Assembly: GCF_014284335.1 (NCBI RefSeq)
Contig: NZ_JACOGF010000019.1
Location: forward strand, 19,342 to 83,341
Direction: 5' to 3'
DNA: 64,000 bases
From: Undibacterium hunanense
Lineage (GTDB): Bacteria; Pseudomonadota; Gammaproteobacteria; Burkholderiales; Burkholderiaceae_D
A program made the position numbers and the translations under genes. Positions within the stretch are counted from its first letter, which is position 1. Every line of letters begins with the position of its first letter. The notes beneath the pieces are model-generated. The model was not told the origin of the DNA. It did not search any database and saw only the letters and a program-made list of their open reading frames with translations. Shown here in pieces: positions 51,324 to 61,100 of this stretch.

Positions 51324-52040
51324 ATGTTTACAGGCATCGTTCAGGGCATCGCCCGCATCGCACAACTCAATGACAAAACCGGCTTGCGCACTTACCAGCT
51401 GGAGTTTCCTTCCGGCTTTTGCAAGGACCTGGAAATTGGTGCCAGCGTCGCCGTTGATGGCGTCTGTCTGACGGTGACCGCCCTGCATGGCGACAACGCG
51501 GCAGAATTCGACGTCATGCAGCAAAGCCTGGCCATCACCACCCTGGGTGAATACCAGCCCGAGGGACGGGTGAATGTAGAACGGGCCGCCAAAGATGGTG
51601 CAGAAATCGGTGGCCACCCCTTGTCTGGCCATATCGACTTCAAGGCCCATATCGCCCAGATACGCGAGCTGGAAAATAATTATGTGATACGCATCGCCGT
51701 CCCACCCGAATGGCTGCGCTATATCTTTGCCAAAGGCTATATCGCCATCAACGGGGCCAGCCTGACCATTGCCGAAGTGAACCGTGCAGAAGGCTGGTTC
51801 GAAGTATGGCTGATACCGGAAACCCTGCGCATGACCGTCTTTGCCGAAAAGAAAACCGGGGCCAGCCTGAATATAGAAATTGAACGAACCACCCAGGTTG
51901 TGGTCGATACCGTACGCAATATGCTGGCAGAAACCCTGGGGCCACTGATGCCGGCGCTGGAAAGCCTGCTGGCACAGCAAGGCAAGGATCTGGGACAAAT
52001 CATACAAGCGCCGGTCGCCACAAGCAAAAAACCTGATTAG
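51324..52040 (+). CDS. ribE: Riboflavin synthase, alpha subunit (E. coli type)
   Basis: The 238-residue protein has two homologous barrels: MFTGIVQGIARI at the start, GVCLTVT (46-52), NVERAAKDGAEIGGHPLSGHI and LIPETLRMTVFAEKKTGASLNIEI. It dismutates two 6,7-dimethyl-8-ribityllumazines to riboflavin. It resembles the E. coli RibC/RibE protein (NVERAAK, EIGGH, VVDTV) more than the usual betaproteobacterial form, and no other rib gene is nearby, so it may be a second or acquired copy. One usual motif is altered: MQQSLAITTLG where MKETLRxTNLG is expected. Confidence 0.92.
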   Translation: MFTGIVQGIARIAQLNDKTGLRTYQLEFPSGFCKDLEIGASVAVDGVCLTVTALHGDNAAEFDVMQQSLAITTLGEYQPEGRVNVERAAKDGAEIGGHPLSGHIDFKAHIAQIRELENNYVIRIAVPPEWLRYIFAKGYIAINGASLTIAEVNRAEGWFEVWLIPETLRMTVFAEKKTGASLNIEIERTTQVVVDTVRNMLAETLGPLMPALESLLAQQGKDLGQIIQAPVATSKKPD

Positions 52041-52104
52041 ACACTGAAGCGGCTGATCACGGCATCAACCGTCGCCCGCAACAACAAAGCAAAAAAGGAT
52101 AGCC

Positions 52105-52545
52105 ATGCACCCTGCCGTACCGGATCAAGCCAGCACAGCAGATGCCATCGCTGTCATACAAAACCGCATACATTTATGGCAGGATGCCACGGCGGCTGGT
52201 GATGTGGATACCTTGCTGGACCTGATGGATGAAGAGGTGGTATTTCTGGTCGCTGGCAATGCCCCCATGAAAGGTCGCCAGCGATTTGCCCAGAACCTGC
52301 AGGCGGTATTGCAGACACACAGCATCGCTTCCCGTTCCGAGATGCAGGAAATCGTCGTGCAGGCAGACCTTGCTTATAGCTGGGCTTATCTGCAAGTCAG
52401 CATCAGCCCCAGACAAGGTGGCCAGCCCATACAGCGCAGCGGCAATGTACTGAGCATCTGGCGCCTGCAGGCCGATGGCCAATGGCGCATCAGCCGTGAC
52501 GCCAATCTGCTGACGCTGGAAACAGCTTCCATACCCGTAGCATGA
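52105..52545 (+). CDS. NTF2-like protein (SgcJ/DUF4440 type)
   Basis: The 146-residue protein has the cone fold of the NTF2-like superfamily: WQDATAAGDVDTLLDLMDEEVVFLVAG, PMKGRQRFAQNLQ and SGNVLSIWRLQADGQWRISRDANL. Relatives include ketosteroid isomerases and antibiotic-pathway accessories, but many have no known activity. AAGGATAGCC precedes the ATG. Its stop overlaps the phosphatase-like start by four bases (ATGA), so the two are coupled. Confidence 0.86.
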   Translation: MHPAVPDQASTADAIAVIQNRIHLWQDATAAGDVDTLLDLMDEEVVFLVAGNAPMKGRQRFAQNLQAVLQTHSIASRSEMQEIVVQADLAYSWAYLQVSISPRQGGQPIQRSGNVLSIWRLQADGQWRISRDANLLTLETASIPVA

Positions 52546-53174
52546 GCATGGGCGCGCTATTTAGCTTGTTTTTCAACAGCTTATTCACAAGCTTACCCAC
52601 AAGCTTATCAACATACTTACGCACATACTTGTCAACAGGCTTATCAACAGTTTTACCTACAGCCATATGCGTGGCATTTCTTGCCGGATTTTCAAGCGCC
52701 AGCCAGGCACAGAGCCTGGATGCACCGAATGTCGTCCCCATCACGGCACAATTGACCAGTTCTGGCCAGCCCACGGCCAAGGCGCTGGAAGGTCTGGCTG
52801 CTCAAGGCTATGAAGCCGTCATCTACCTGGCCCCGCCGCAGGTATCTGACGCAGTGCGTGAAGAACACCTGATCATCGGTCGCCAGAACATGGTCTTTGT
52901 GAATATCCCCATCGTTTTCAACAAGCCCACCGTCAAAGATTACAAGATGTTTGCCGCCATCCTGCAAGGCCTGGGAAATAAAAAAGTGCTGGTGCACTGC
53001 CAGGTGAATATGCGTGCATCCACCATGGTCTTTTTGTATCGCGTCGTGGTTGGCAAGGAAGACCCCGGTCTGGCCTATGAAGCCGTCAGCAAGGTCTGGT
53101 CACCCAGCGGGCCATGGAAACAACTGATGCTGGATGTACTGCAAAAACATCAAATCGGTTTTGAGCCGTATTGA
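52542..53174 (+). CDS. DSP/PTP-like phosphatase-fold protein with a repeat-built leader
   Basis: The 210-residue protein has a C-terminal phosphatase-like domain (about 62-210) with VLVHCQVNMRAS (150-160): Cys153 and Arg158 are separated by four residues, the short loop of the DUF442-like branch and not the classic CX5R. The leader is unusual: residues 13-40 read as Leu-x-Thr-x repeats, encoded by eight 12-bp units, followed by a signal-peptide-like stretch ICVAFLAGFSSASQAQS. Export is likely. If translation starts at a later TTG or GTG, the repeat would be shorter. Coupled to the NTF2-like gene. Confidence 0.8.
   Translation: MSMGALFSLFFNSLFTSLPTSLSTYLRTYLSTGLSTVLPTAICVAFLAGFSSASQAQSLDAPNVVPITAQLTSSGQPTAKALEGLAAQGYEAVIYLAPPQVSDAVREEHLIIGRQNMVFVNIPIVFNKPTVKDYKMFAAILQGLGNKKVLVHCQVNMRASTMVFLYRVVVGKEDPGLAYEAVSKVWSPSGPWKQLMLDVLQKHQIGFEPY
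52569..52664 (+). repeat. 12-bp x 8 tandem repeat in the leader of the phosphatase-like gene
   Basis: The units (TTATTCACAAGC, TTACCCACAAGC, TTATCAACATAC, TTACGCACATAC, TTGTCAACAGGC, TTATCAACAGTT and two more degenerate) run without gaps. The first nine bases of each resemble the DnaA box TTATCCACA, and TTATTCACA (52581-52589) matches TTWTNCACA exactly. They encode Leu-x-Thr-x tetrapeptides. Confidence 0.85.
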
Positions 53175-53249
53175 AATTGTTTTCTGTACTGAATCTGCTC
53201 CGCCATCCTTCCTGAAAGTCCCCCGCAAAAGCCCCTTGTATTTCACACC

Positions 53250-53285
53250 CCGGAAGAAATCGTAACACCGGAAGGTATCGTAACG
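53250..53285. repeat. 18-bp imperfect tandem repeat before the macroglobulin gene
   Basis: CCGGAAGAAATCGTAACA and CCGGAAGGTATCGTAACG are adjacent, differing at three positions, about 100 bp upstream of the alpha-2-macroglobulin start. They could be regulator half-sites. Confidence 0.5.
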
Positions 53286-53385
53286 CGTGAAAATAATGGC
53301 AATACCCATGCCATAATCCTTGTACAAAATTTGAGCAGTTCATCAGTCGTTCATTTCATACCGCCGATTCAGTCAGGGAAGCAAA

Positions 53386-56300
53386 ATGCAAAACAAATCG
53401 TTCAGAATGGCGATGCTGTTCGCCGTGATTATCGTCTTCATCGGTGGTGCTTACTGGTTTAAAACCAGCCGTACTGCGCCCGGCGTGGAAACGCATGATG
53501 ATCCGAATGCACCCTTTACCCTGATTGATGCGAATGACCGCAGCCTTGATGGTGCACCGGCACTGGCACTGACTTTCAGCCTGCCGCTCGACCCCGGCAA
53601 AAATTACGAGCAGTATCTGCAGGTATTTGAAATGCCGCTGTCTGCTGCCGATCTGAAAAAAAGCGAAAAACCAACAGGTGATGCTGACGCCAGCGACGAG
53701 ACTGATGACCATAGCCAGACGCCGAAAGTCAGCACCGTCAGCGCTGTCAGTACCAGGGCCGAAGATACCGACAGCAAGGCTGGCAAGCTGGTGAGCGGTG
53801 CCTGGGTCAGAGGCGACAATCCACGCCTGCTGTACTTCCCGCATATCAAGCCACAAAACCGTTATGTGATACGGGTGCAGCCTGGCCTGCCTGCCCGAAA
53901 TGGCAAAACCCTGGCCGCAGAAATGCGTTATTCGGTACTGACTTCGCCAGTTGCACCGTCCTATTATTTCGCCAGCAATGGCATGGTATTGCCAGCCAAA
54001 CAGAATGGCGGTCTGCCCGTGGTCACGGTCAACATCCCGGAAGTGGATGTGCAGTTCATGCGGGTGAAAAATGAACAGTTGCCACGCTTTCTGGATAAGG
54101 TCATCAATGGCAAATCGCTGGCGTCTGAAGATAAGCCAGATGACAATTATGGCTATATGCGCACCAACCTGCATGGTGCCGTATCCAGCTATCTGCTTGA
54201 CGATATGAAAGCGCATAGCGACAGCGTGTATCAGGGTCGTTTTCTGACTGAACAAAAACCGAATAAACGCAGCGTCACTTATATCCCGGTAGAAGATATC
54301 AAGGAAGTGCGCGAGCCTGGCGTATACATCGCCGTCATGAGCCTGCCTGGCCGCTTTTTGACGGAATTCCAGACGACCTATTTCTATGTCACTGACCTAG
54401 GTTTACAAACCCGCCTGTATGAAAAATCTGCCGATGCCTTTGTCAGTTCGCTGACGGATGGCAAGGCAGTCAGTGGCGTTGAAGTTTCATGGCTGGATGA
54501 AAAAGGCAAGGCAATTGCGCGCGCAGAAACAGATGTTGACGGCCATGCCCGTTTTGCTGATCAGCCAAAGAATGCTCAAGTAGTGCTGGCACGCAAAGGT
54601 GAACAGATTTCAGTTCTGCCACTGAAAGAACCAGCACTGGATTTGTCTGAATATGACATCACCGGCGCGCCCTACAAGGCCATGCGCCTGTTCGCCTATG
54701 CGGGCCGTGACCTGTATCGCCCGGGTGAACAGTTTGACCTGTCGGTACTGGCACGCGATGCCGATGGCCGCAGTGTGCCGGTGCAGGCCATACAGGCCAG
54801 GCTGAAACGCCCAGACGGCAAGGATCAGTTGACCACCACCTGGCGCCCTGACCAGCGCTTTGCCGGTTATATGGTGAAACACCTTGAGATACCTGCAGAT
54901 GCGCCTACCGGTTTCTGGACGCTGGAATTGCGTGCCGATCCTGCCGATAAAATACCGGCAACAGTATTCCGTTTCGGCGTTGAAGAATTTTTGCCCGAAC
55001 GCATGAAACTCGACCTCAGCAGCAAACAGACGACACTCACCGCCGACAGTAACTATAGTGTGGATGTAGTTGGTAATTATCTATATGGTGCACCGGCTGC
55101 CGGTAACAGCCTGTTGGGCGTGATGCAACTGGAACGTAACAAAAATCCGCTGAGCAAACAGTTCCCCGGCGTTGAATTTGGTGACGTCACCGAGAATGAA
55201 GTCAGGGTACGTACCGAACTGGAAGCCAGCCAGCTCGACAACCAGGGCAAGACCAGCGTCAAACTGGATCTGTCAGCGGCAGCCAAACGCCATTCACCTT
55301 TCACCATACGCACCACCCTCAGCCTGCTGGAAACCGGTGGTCGCCCCGTTGTGCGCAGCCTGGAAAATGTGATCTGGCCGGCATCCAGCCTGGTGGGCCT
55401 GCGCCCCCTGTTCAACGGTGAGTATGCGCCGGAAAACAGCCCGGTAGAATTTGAAGTCATCCGCACCAACAGAGACGGCAAGTTGCTGGCTGCACCAGGC
55501 CTGCCAGTACGTCTGTTCCGCGAAGACCGCAATTATTACTGGCGTTATGAAAACCAGCACGGCTGGCAATCCGGCTTTACCCAGACGGATGAACTGGTGG
55601 ACACCGCCAGCGTCACTGTTCCTGTGAATGGCAGGGGCAAATTGCGTATGCCGGTAGGGTATGGTCACTACCGACTGGAAGTACTTGACCCGGACACCAG
55701 ACTGCCAACTGTCTACCGATTTTATGCCGGCTGGCGTGCACAGGATGATGAAACCCAGGGTAGCCGTCCCGACAAGGTCTGCATGAAACTGGACAAGCCT
55801 GCCTACAAAGATGGCGACACGGTGCATTTGAGCTTCACGCCACCACACAAGGGTGAAGCCCTGATCACGCTGGAAGGTGACAGCACGCTATGGATGAAGC
55901 GCATGACCGTCGGCGCTGACAGCACCAGCATTGATATTCCGCTCAACAAGGAATGGAAACGTCATGACCTGTATGTCTCGGTGGTAGTGCTGCGTCCCGG
56001 CAATGAAGGTGACAAGGTGACACCTGCACGCGCGCTGGGGCTGACCCATATTCCGCTGGAAAGAAGCGACCGTAAATATGTGGTCAACCTCGAAGCACCA
56101 GCCAAGGTGCTGCCGGAAACCACGGTCAGGGTGAAAGTCAAAGTCCCCGAAGCCAAAGGCCAGAAAACCATGGTTACCCTGTCAGCGGTGGATACGGGTA
56201 TTTTGAATATCACCAAGTTTGCCTCACCCGACCCGCTGGCCTTCTTTTTCGGCAAGCTGCGCTATGGCCCGGACCAGCATGACGTGTATGGTCGCCTGAT

Positions 56301-58503
56301 AGAAAAAATGCAGGGCCAGAAAGGCAAGCTCAAATTTGGTGGTGATGCCACTGCCAGCAAACCGGGTAGCAACCTGCCGAAAAGGGTCAGGCTGGTCGAT
56401 ATCTTCAGCGGCCCGGTGCAATTGAATGAACAGGGTGAAGCCGAAATACCGGTTGCGATACCTGATTTCAATGGCACGCTGCGCCTGATGGCAGTCGTCG
56501 CTGGTGCAGAACGCTTTGGTGCCAAAGACGCCGAGATGACCGTGGCAGCGCCGCTGGTGGCAGAACTGATTACACCGCGCTTTATGACCGTGGGTGATAC
56601 CGCTGTGCTGGCACTTGACCTGCATAATCTGTCTGGTGCGACGCAAAACCTGAAAGTCAGGCTGGACGGTGGTGCTGCGCTGAAGCTGGGTGAAGCAGAA
56701 CGCAGTCTGAGCCTGAAAGACCAGGAAAAACGTACTTTGCGCTTCCCGGTTGAAGCCAGGGCCCAGACCGGCCTGCAAAATATCAGCCTGAACATCAATG
56801 GCAGCAACCTGAAAATCACCAGAAACTTTACGCTGGCAGTACAGGCTGGCACACCACAGGCAGAAATTACGCGCAGGCTGAGCGTCAAACCAGGTGACAG
56901 CCTGGATATCCGCGATGCTGAATTCGGTGGCCTGCATCGTTCTTCCCTGCTGGCGCACCTAACCATATCCAATAAGCCGCCGATTGACGTCAAGGCAGCG
57001 ATACAGGGTCTGTTGACGTATCCGTATGGCTGTGCGGAACAGACTGCCAGTACTGCTTACCCGTATCTGTTTATCGATGAAGCAAGTGCGAAACGTTTTG
57101 GACTGAAGCCCTTCAGCCTTGAACAAAGAACAGAAGTCATAGGCAAGGCAGTGGCACGTTTGTCTGGTATGCAGGCAACGAATGGCAGTTTCAGTCTGTG
57201 GGGCGGTCCCGGCCAGTATGATGCTGATTACTGGTTGTCTGCCTATGTCAGCGGCTTTTTGATGGATGCGCGCGAACAGGGTTTCAATGTGCCGGATGCC
57301 GTGTATAACAAGGCGCTTGACTACTTGCTGCGCGGCTTGCAGGAAGGCGTGGCACGCATGCCGGCCACCATCGCCGCCGATGCTGCCGCCGTCACCAGTA
57401 GCTACCGTTCATGGGAAAACCGTCGCGGCAATGACAATGGTCATTTTGACGTACTGGCCCATGGTGCGTATGTGCTGTCACGTCAGAACAAGGCTCCGCT
57501 GGCAACCCTGCGTCAGTTGCATGAATACCGTGCCCAGGCACCATCCGCGCTGTCACTGGTACACCTGGGTATCGCTCTCAAGCAGATGGGTGACAAAGGC
57601 AGGAGTGATATCGCACTGGCTGAAAGTTTGAAGAAAGAACGCAATGGCGGCTACTGGTGGTATGACTATGGCAGCGTATTGCGTGATGTCGCCATGTCAT
57701 ATGCCTTGCTGGACAAACACCAGATCAACATCCCTGGACGCGACAGGTTGATACCTGTGATTGCCAATGAAATGCAAAAACATCCGTATCACAGCACTCA
57801 GGAAAAACTGGCGCTGTTCCTGGTTGGCCGTTCGTATGCCAATGCCGCCGATGCACCCTGGAGTGCCAGCCTGAACGTCAACGGCAAAACCGAAGAATTA
57901 TCAGACAAGGGCATGCTGTTCCGTGAAGCGAATGCAACTGAACTCGCGAGCGGAATAAAACTGACCAACAAGGGCAAAGACCCGCTGTATGTGGAACTGT
58001 CACTGACAGGCAATCCAGTCAGAATGCCGGCCGAGAAAAAAGATGTCATCGAACTGGCACGCAAGATGTACACACCTGATGGCAAGGAAATCAGTGGTCG
58101 TCCACTGAAGGTGGGAGAAGTCGTCATCATGCGAGTGACAGCGCGTGCCGGCAGCCCGTTTGGCTACGGCATGATCATAGACCGGGTACCAGCCGGACTG
58201 GAAATCGAAAACCTGAATATCGTCAACGGCGAACAATTGAACACGCTGAAGATCGATGATCTGTCTCCCCAGGATGCCATGCACGACGGGCGTATCAAGC
58301 GCGTGGAATTCCGCGAAGACCGGTTTGTTGCCGCCATGAATCTGGACAACCAGGTGCTGGAACTGTTCTATGTAGCCCGTGCAGTGACGCCAGGCAGGTT
58401 CGTGATACCGCCGCTGTATGCAGAAAACATGTACCGGCCAGAACTGTATGGCTTAAGCGGTGGCCAGGATGTGATCACGATTGTAGAAAACGGCAAACCT
58501 TAG
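53386..58503 (+). CDS. Alpha-2-macroglobulin family protein (YfhM-like)
   Basis: The 1705-residue protein has an N-terminal membrane segment (7-25) without a lipobox Cys, so it is held in or exported across the inner membrane in another way than E. coli YfhM. MG domains fill the centre. The thioester motif GCAEQ is intact (Cys1216), so the protein can trap attacking proteases covalently. A helical thioester domain follows (about 1190-1470). It pairs with the next gene, PBP1C, 65 bp downstream, as in E. coli, and is thought to protect the cell when the envelope is breached. Confidence 0.94.
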   Translation: MQNKSFRMAMLFAVIIVFIGGAYWFKTSRTAPGVETHDDPNAPFTLIDANDRSLDGAPALALTFSLPLDPGKNYEQYLQVFEMPLSAADLKKSEKPTGDADASDETDDHSQTPKVSTVSAVSTRAEDTDSKAGKLVSGAWVRGDNPRLLYFPHIKPQNRYVIRVQPGLPARNGKTLAAEMRYSVLTSPVAPSYYFASNGMVLPAKQNGGLPVVTVNIPEVDVQFMRVKNEQLPRFLDKVINGKSLASEDKPDDNYGYMRTNLHGAVSSYLLDDMKAHSDSVYQGRFLTEQKPNKRSVTYIPVEDIKEVREPGVYIAVMSLPGRFLTEFQTTYFYVTDLGLQTRLYEKSADAFVSSLTDGKAVSGVEVSWLDEKGKAIARAETDVDGHARFADQPKNAQVVLARKGEQISVLPLKEPALDLSEYDITGAPYKAMRLFAYAGRDLYRPGEQFDLSVLARDADGRSVPVQAIQARLKRPDGKDQLTTTWRPDQRFAGYMVKHLEIPADAPTGFWTLELRADPADKIPATVFRFGVEEFLPERMKLDLSSKQTTLTADSNYSVDVVGNYLYGAPAAGNSLLGVMQLERNKNPLSKQFPGVEFGDVTENEVRVRTELEASQLDNQGKTSVKLDLSAAAKRHSPFTIRTTLSLLETGGRPVVRSLENVIWPASSLVGLRPLFNGEYAPENSPVEFEVIRTNRDGKLLAAPGLPVRLFREDRNYYWRYENQHGWQSGFTQTDELVDTASVTVPVNGRGKLRMPVGYGHYRLEVLDPDTRLPTVYRFYAGWRAQDDETQGSRPDKVCMKLDKPAYKDGDTVHLSFTPPHKGEALITLEGDSTLWMKRMTVGADSTSIDIPLNKEWKRHDLYVSVVVLRPGNEGDKVTPARALGLTHIPLERSDRKYVVNLEAPAKVLPETTVRVKVKVPEAKGQKTMVTLSAVDTGILNITKFASPDPLAFFFGKLRYGPDQHDVYGRLIEKMQGQKGKLKFGGDATASKPGSNLPKRVRLVDIFSGPVQLNEQGEAEIPVAIPDFNGTLRLMAVVAGAERFGAKDAEMTVAAPLVAELITPRFMTVGDTAVLALDLHNLSGATQNLKVRLDGGAALKLGEAERSLSLKDQEKRTLRFPVEARAQTGLQNISLNINGSNLKITRNFTLAVQAGTPQAEITRRLSVKPGDSLDIRDAEFGGLHRSSLLAHLTISNKPPIDVKAAIQGLLTYPYGCAEQTASTAYPYLFIDEASAKRFGLKPFSLEQRTEVIGKAVARLSGMQATNGSFSLWGGPGQYDADYWLSAYVSGFLMDAREQGFNVPDAVYNKALDYLLRGLQEGVARMPATIAADAAAVTSSYRSWENRRGNDNGHFDVLAHGAYVLSRQNKAPLATLRQLHEYRAQAPSALSLVHLGIALKQMGDKGRSDIALAESLKKERNGGYWWYDYGSVLRDVAMSYALLDKHQINIPGRDRLIPVIANEMQKHPYHSTQEKLALFLVGRSYANAADAPWSASLNVNGKTEELSDKGMLFREANATELASGIKLTNKGKDPLYVELSLTGNPVRMPAEKKDVIELARKMYTPDGKEISGRPLKVGEVVIMRVTARAGSPFGYGMIIDRVPAGLEIENLNIVNGEQLNTLKIDDLSPQDAMHDGRIKRVEFREDRFVAAMNLDNQVLELFYVARAVTPGRFVIPPLYAENMYRPELYGLSGGQDVITIVENGKP

Positions 58504-58568
58504 GAACAAAGTAGAAAATTGAGGGGCTATCCAGGCCAGCATAAGCCCGGATAGCCCTGCCTTCAGCG

Positions 58569-60983
58569 ATGCCAACAATGAAACACTATCCAGAAATAAA
58601 AGCCATGCTGCTGCGTTGGAGTAAAGCCCTGCTTTCCCGTAAAAAAACCTGGGCTGTGGCCGTTTTTTTACTGACCAGCCTGGTACTGCTGGACCTGGCT
58701 TTTCCACTGCCGCCACCTGGCCGTGATTCGCCATACGCGATGGTGGTGCTGGCGCGCGATGGCTCACCCCTGCGCGCCTTTCCCGATAAGGACCATATCT
58801 GGCGGCATGCGATCAGTCTGGACGAAGTCTCACCCTATTATGTGCAGGCACTGACCGGCTATGAAGACCGCGCTTTCTGGTGGCACCCTGGCGTCAACCC
58901 GCTGTCCATGCTGCGCGCAGGCTGGCAGTGGCTGCACAATGGCCGCATCATCTCGGGCGGTTCGACCATCACCATGCAGGTGGCACGCATCATTGATCCG
59001 ACACCACATACAGTGACCGGAAAACTGAAACAGGTGGCACGCGCCCTGCAACTGGAAGCCCATTATTCAAAAAAGGAAATTCTCACGCTCTACTTAAACT
59101 ACGCTCCCATGGGCGGCGTGCTGGAAGGGGTGGAAGCAGCCAGCCGCGCTTATCTGGGCAAGCCTGCCAATCGCCTCACGCATGCCGAAGCGGCAATGCT
59201 GGCTGTATTGCCACAAATGCCCTCGGTATTAAGACCGGACCGTTATCCTCAGCGAGCCCAACAGGCACGTGACAAGCTCATCAGGCGCATGGCAGACCGC
59301 TGGAGTAAGGACATCGTTGCCGATGCCCTGAGCGAGCCTGTGGTCGCCCAGACCGTGCGCGAGCCCCTGCTGGCCCCTTTGCTGGCGCTACGCATGAAAC
59401 AGCAGGCCAGACGCGAGCGTAAATCGGCTGGTAACACGATGGATACAGGTCAGCAAAACGTGATCCGGACCACCGTCGACCCGGCAAGCCAGCAGGTCGT
59501 GGAAACGCTGCTGGCTGACCGCATACGTCTGTTACCACCGCATGTGTCAATGGCAGCAATGGTAATGGACAACCAGACGTTTGAAGTGCTGGCCTATGCC
59601 GGTTCAGCCGACTTCAGCGACCGCAAGCGTTTCAGCGATGTCGATATGGTGCGGGCATCGCGTTCACCGGGGTCAACACTGAAACCCTTTCTGTATGCGT
59701 TTGCCCTGGATGAAGGTTTGATCCATTCGGAATCGCTACTGTCGGATACGCCGCAATCTTTTTCCGGTTACCAGCCAGCGAATTTTTTCCAGAACTTCAA
59801 TGGCCCGGTCAGCGTGTCCGAAGCCCTGGTGAAATCCCTGAATGTGCCGGCGGTGGAAGTGCTGGAACAACTGGGATCGGACAATTTTGTATCCATGCTC
59901 AGGCGTGGTGGATTGAAACTCGATTTTCCGCGTGGTGCCGCGCCGAATCTGAGCGTCATCCTGGGTGGTGCAGGGGCCAGACTGGAAGACATGGTGGGTG
60001 CCTATTCCTCACTTGCACGCAAAGGCATGGCGGGCGTTCCACGTATGACACCGGCAGCACCACGCAAGGAACAAAGAATGATGAGCGAAGGTGCCGCTTT
60101 CATCGTGCGCGATATTCTGGAAACCGGTGGCCCGGTCGCCCGGGCGGTGGAAGGCAACGGCAGTTACCGTGGCATCGCCTATAAAACCGGCACCAGCTTT
60201 GGCTTCCGTGATGCCTGGGCGATTGGCGTCAGCAATCGCTACAGCATAGGCGTATGGGTAGGGCGGCCAGATGGCACGCCCAATCCCGGTTTCTTCGGAG
60301 CGAATGTCGCTGCACCCTTGCTGGTCGATATCTTTACCGCGCTGCCGGATGGCCGCAATGCTGGCCCCAATCCGCCACCGGCCTCGGTCAGCCAGGAAAA
60401 AATCTGCTGGCCACTGGGTACCCGCGCCAGCGAGCAAACCGACGCCAGCCTGTGCCCGGTGCAACGTACTGCCTGGTTATTGAATGGCACCGCACCACCC
60501 AGCTTTGCCGACAGATTGAAGACCGCAACACCGGTCTTCAGCTATTTGGTAGATACCCGGACCGGCCTGCGGGTCGCCCCGGAATGTGCCTCACATGCCA
60601 GCGAAACTCGCCAGGCTGCACGCTGGCCATCATCGCTGGGCCCCTGGCTGGATGCCGGCCTGCGCAAAACTGCGTTGCCACCGGCCTGGGCACCCGAATG
60701 CGCCACCATCTACAAGGCCGACGACAATATACAAATCGTCGGGCTGAACGATGGTGAAATATTGCACCGGGCAAGCAACAAGGACGTACCCAAAGCACGT
60801 CTGGAAATTCGTGGCTCGCAGGCAGACATCAGCTGGATGGTGAATGGCCACATCATAGCCAACAAGACTGCCAGCCAGCCGCAGGTCATCGAATTTCCGC
60901 AGGCAGGGCGCTACGATATTACGGCCTTTGATACCTTTGGCAGGTATGACAGAATCAGCGTCAGCATGCAGGCCAGCCCTTAA
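58569..60983 (+). CDS. pbpC: Penicillin-binding protein 1C
   Basis: The bifunctional peptidoglycan synthase has 804 residues from the ATG at 58569 (ATG 58578 also possible). A membrane anchor (about 28-48) is followed by the transglycosylase domain with catalytic Glu99 (GYEDRAFWWHPG) and GGSTITMQVAR, then the transpeptidase domain with SPGSTLKPF (Ser369 nucleophile, Lys372), SLN and KTGTSFG (Lys539). The C-terminal BiPBP_C domain (about 715-804) is present. All catalytic residues are intact. It is the standard partner of the alpha-2-macroglobulin gene upstream. Confidence 0.95.
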   Translation: MPTMKHYPEIKAMLLRWSKALLSRKKTWAVAVFLLTSLVLLDLAFPLPPPGRDSPYAMVVLARDGSPLRAFPDKDHIWRHAISLDEVSPYYVQALTGYEDRAFWWHPGVNPLSMLRAGWQWLHNGRIISGGSTITMQVARIIDPTPHTVTGKLKQVARALQLEAHYSKKEILTLYLNYAPMGGVLEGVEAASRAYLGKPANRLTHAEAAMLAVLPQMPSVLRPDRYPQRAQQARDKLIRRMADRWSKDIVADALSEPVVAQTVREPLLAPLLALRMKQQARRERKSAGNTMDTGQQNVIRTTVDPASQQVVETLLADRIRLLPPHVSMAAMVMDNQTFEVLAYAGSADFSDRKRFSDVDMVRASRSPGSTLKPFLYAFALDEGLIHSESLLSDTPQSFSGYQPANFFQNFNGPVSVSEALVKSLNVPAVEVLEQLGSDNFVSMLRRGGLKLDFPRGAAPNLSVILGGAGARLEDMVGAYSSLARKGMAGVPRMTPAAPRKEQRMMSEGAAFIVRDILETGGPVARAVEGNGSYRGIAYKTGTSFGFRDAWAIGVSNRYSIGVWVGRPDGTPNPGFFGANVAAPLLVDIFTALPDGRNAGPNPPPASVSQEKICWPLGTRASEQTDASLCPVQRTAWLLNGTAPPSFADRLKTATPVFSYLVDTRTGLRVAPECASHASETRQAARWPSSLGPWLDAGLRKTALPPAWAPECATIYKADDNIQIVGLNDGEILHRASNKDVPKARLEIRGSQADISWMVNGHIIANKTASQPQVIEFPQAGRYDITAFDTFGRYDRISVSMQASP

Positions 60984-61100
60984 ATAATTTTGCGGGAACG
61001 TTTGGAAAAACCGATACAGCTTCATTTTTTCTCCATATTTCTGCGCCATCATCGGTTCTGGAATGAATGTCCCTGTAACTGACTGATGCAAAGGAAAAAT

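Noticed and set aside
52569..52664. An origin of replication based on the DnaA-box-like array
   Set aside because: The units lie inside a coding frame with a strict 12-bp period, only one matches the consensus exactly, and no dnaA, dnaN or parAB genes or AT-rich unwinding region are nearby.
53356..54255. A long minus-strand reading frame opposite the macroglobulin gene
   Set aside because: It mirrors the codon pattern of the true gene, has no ribosome site and encodes a His/Ile/Arg-rich protein without family features. The same holds for 1877-2494, 28051-29061 and 23924-24964.
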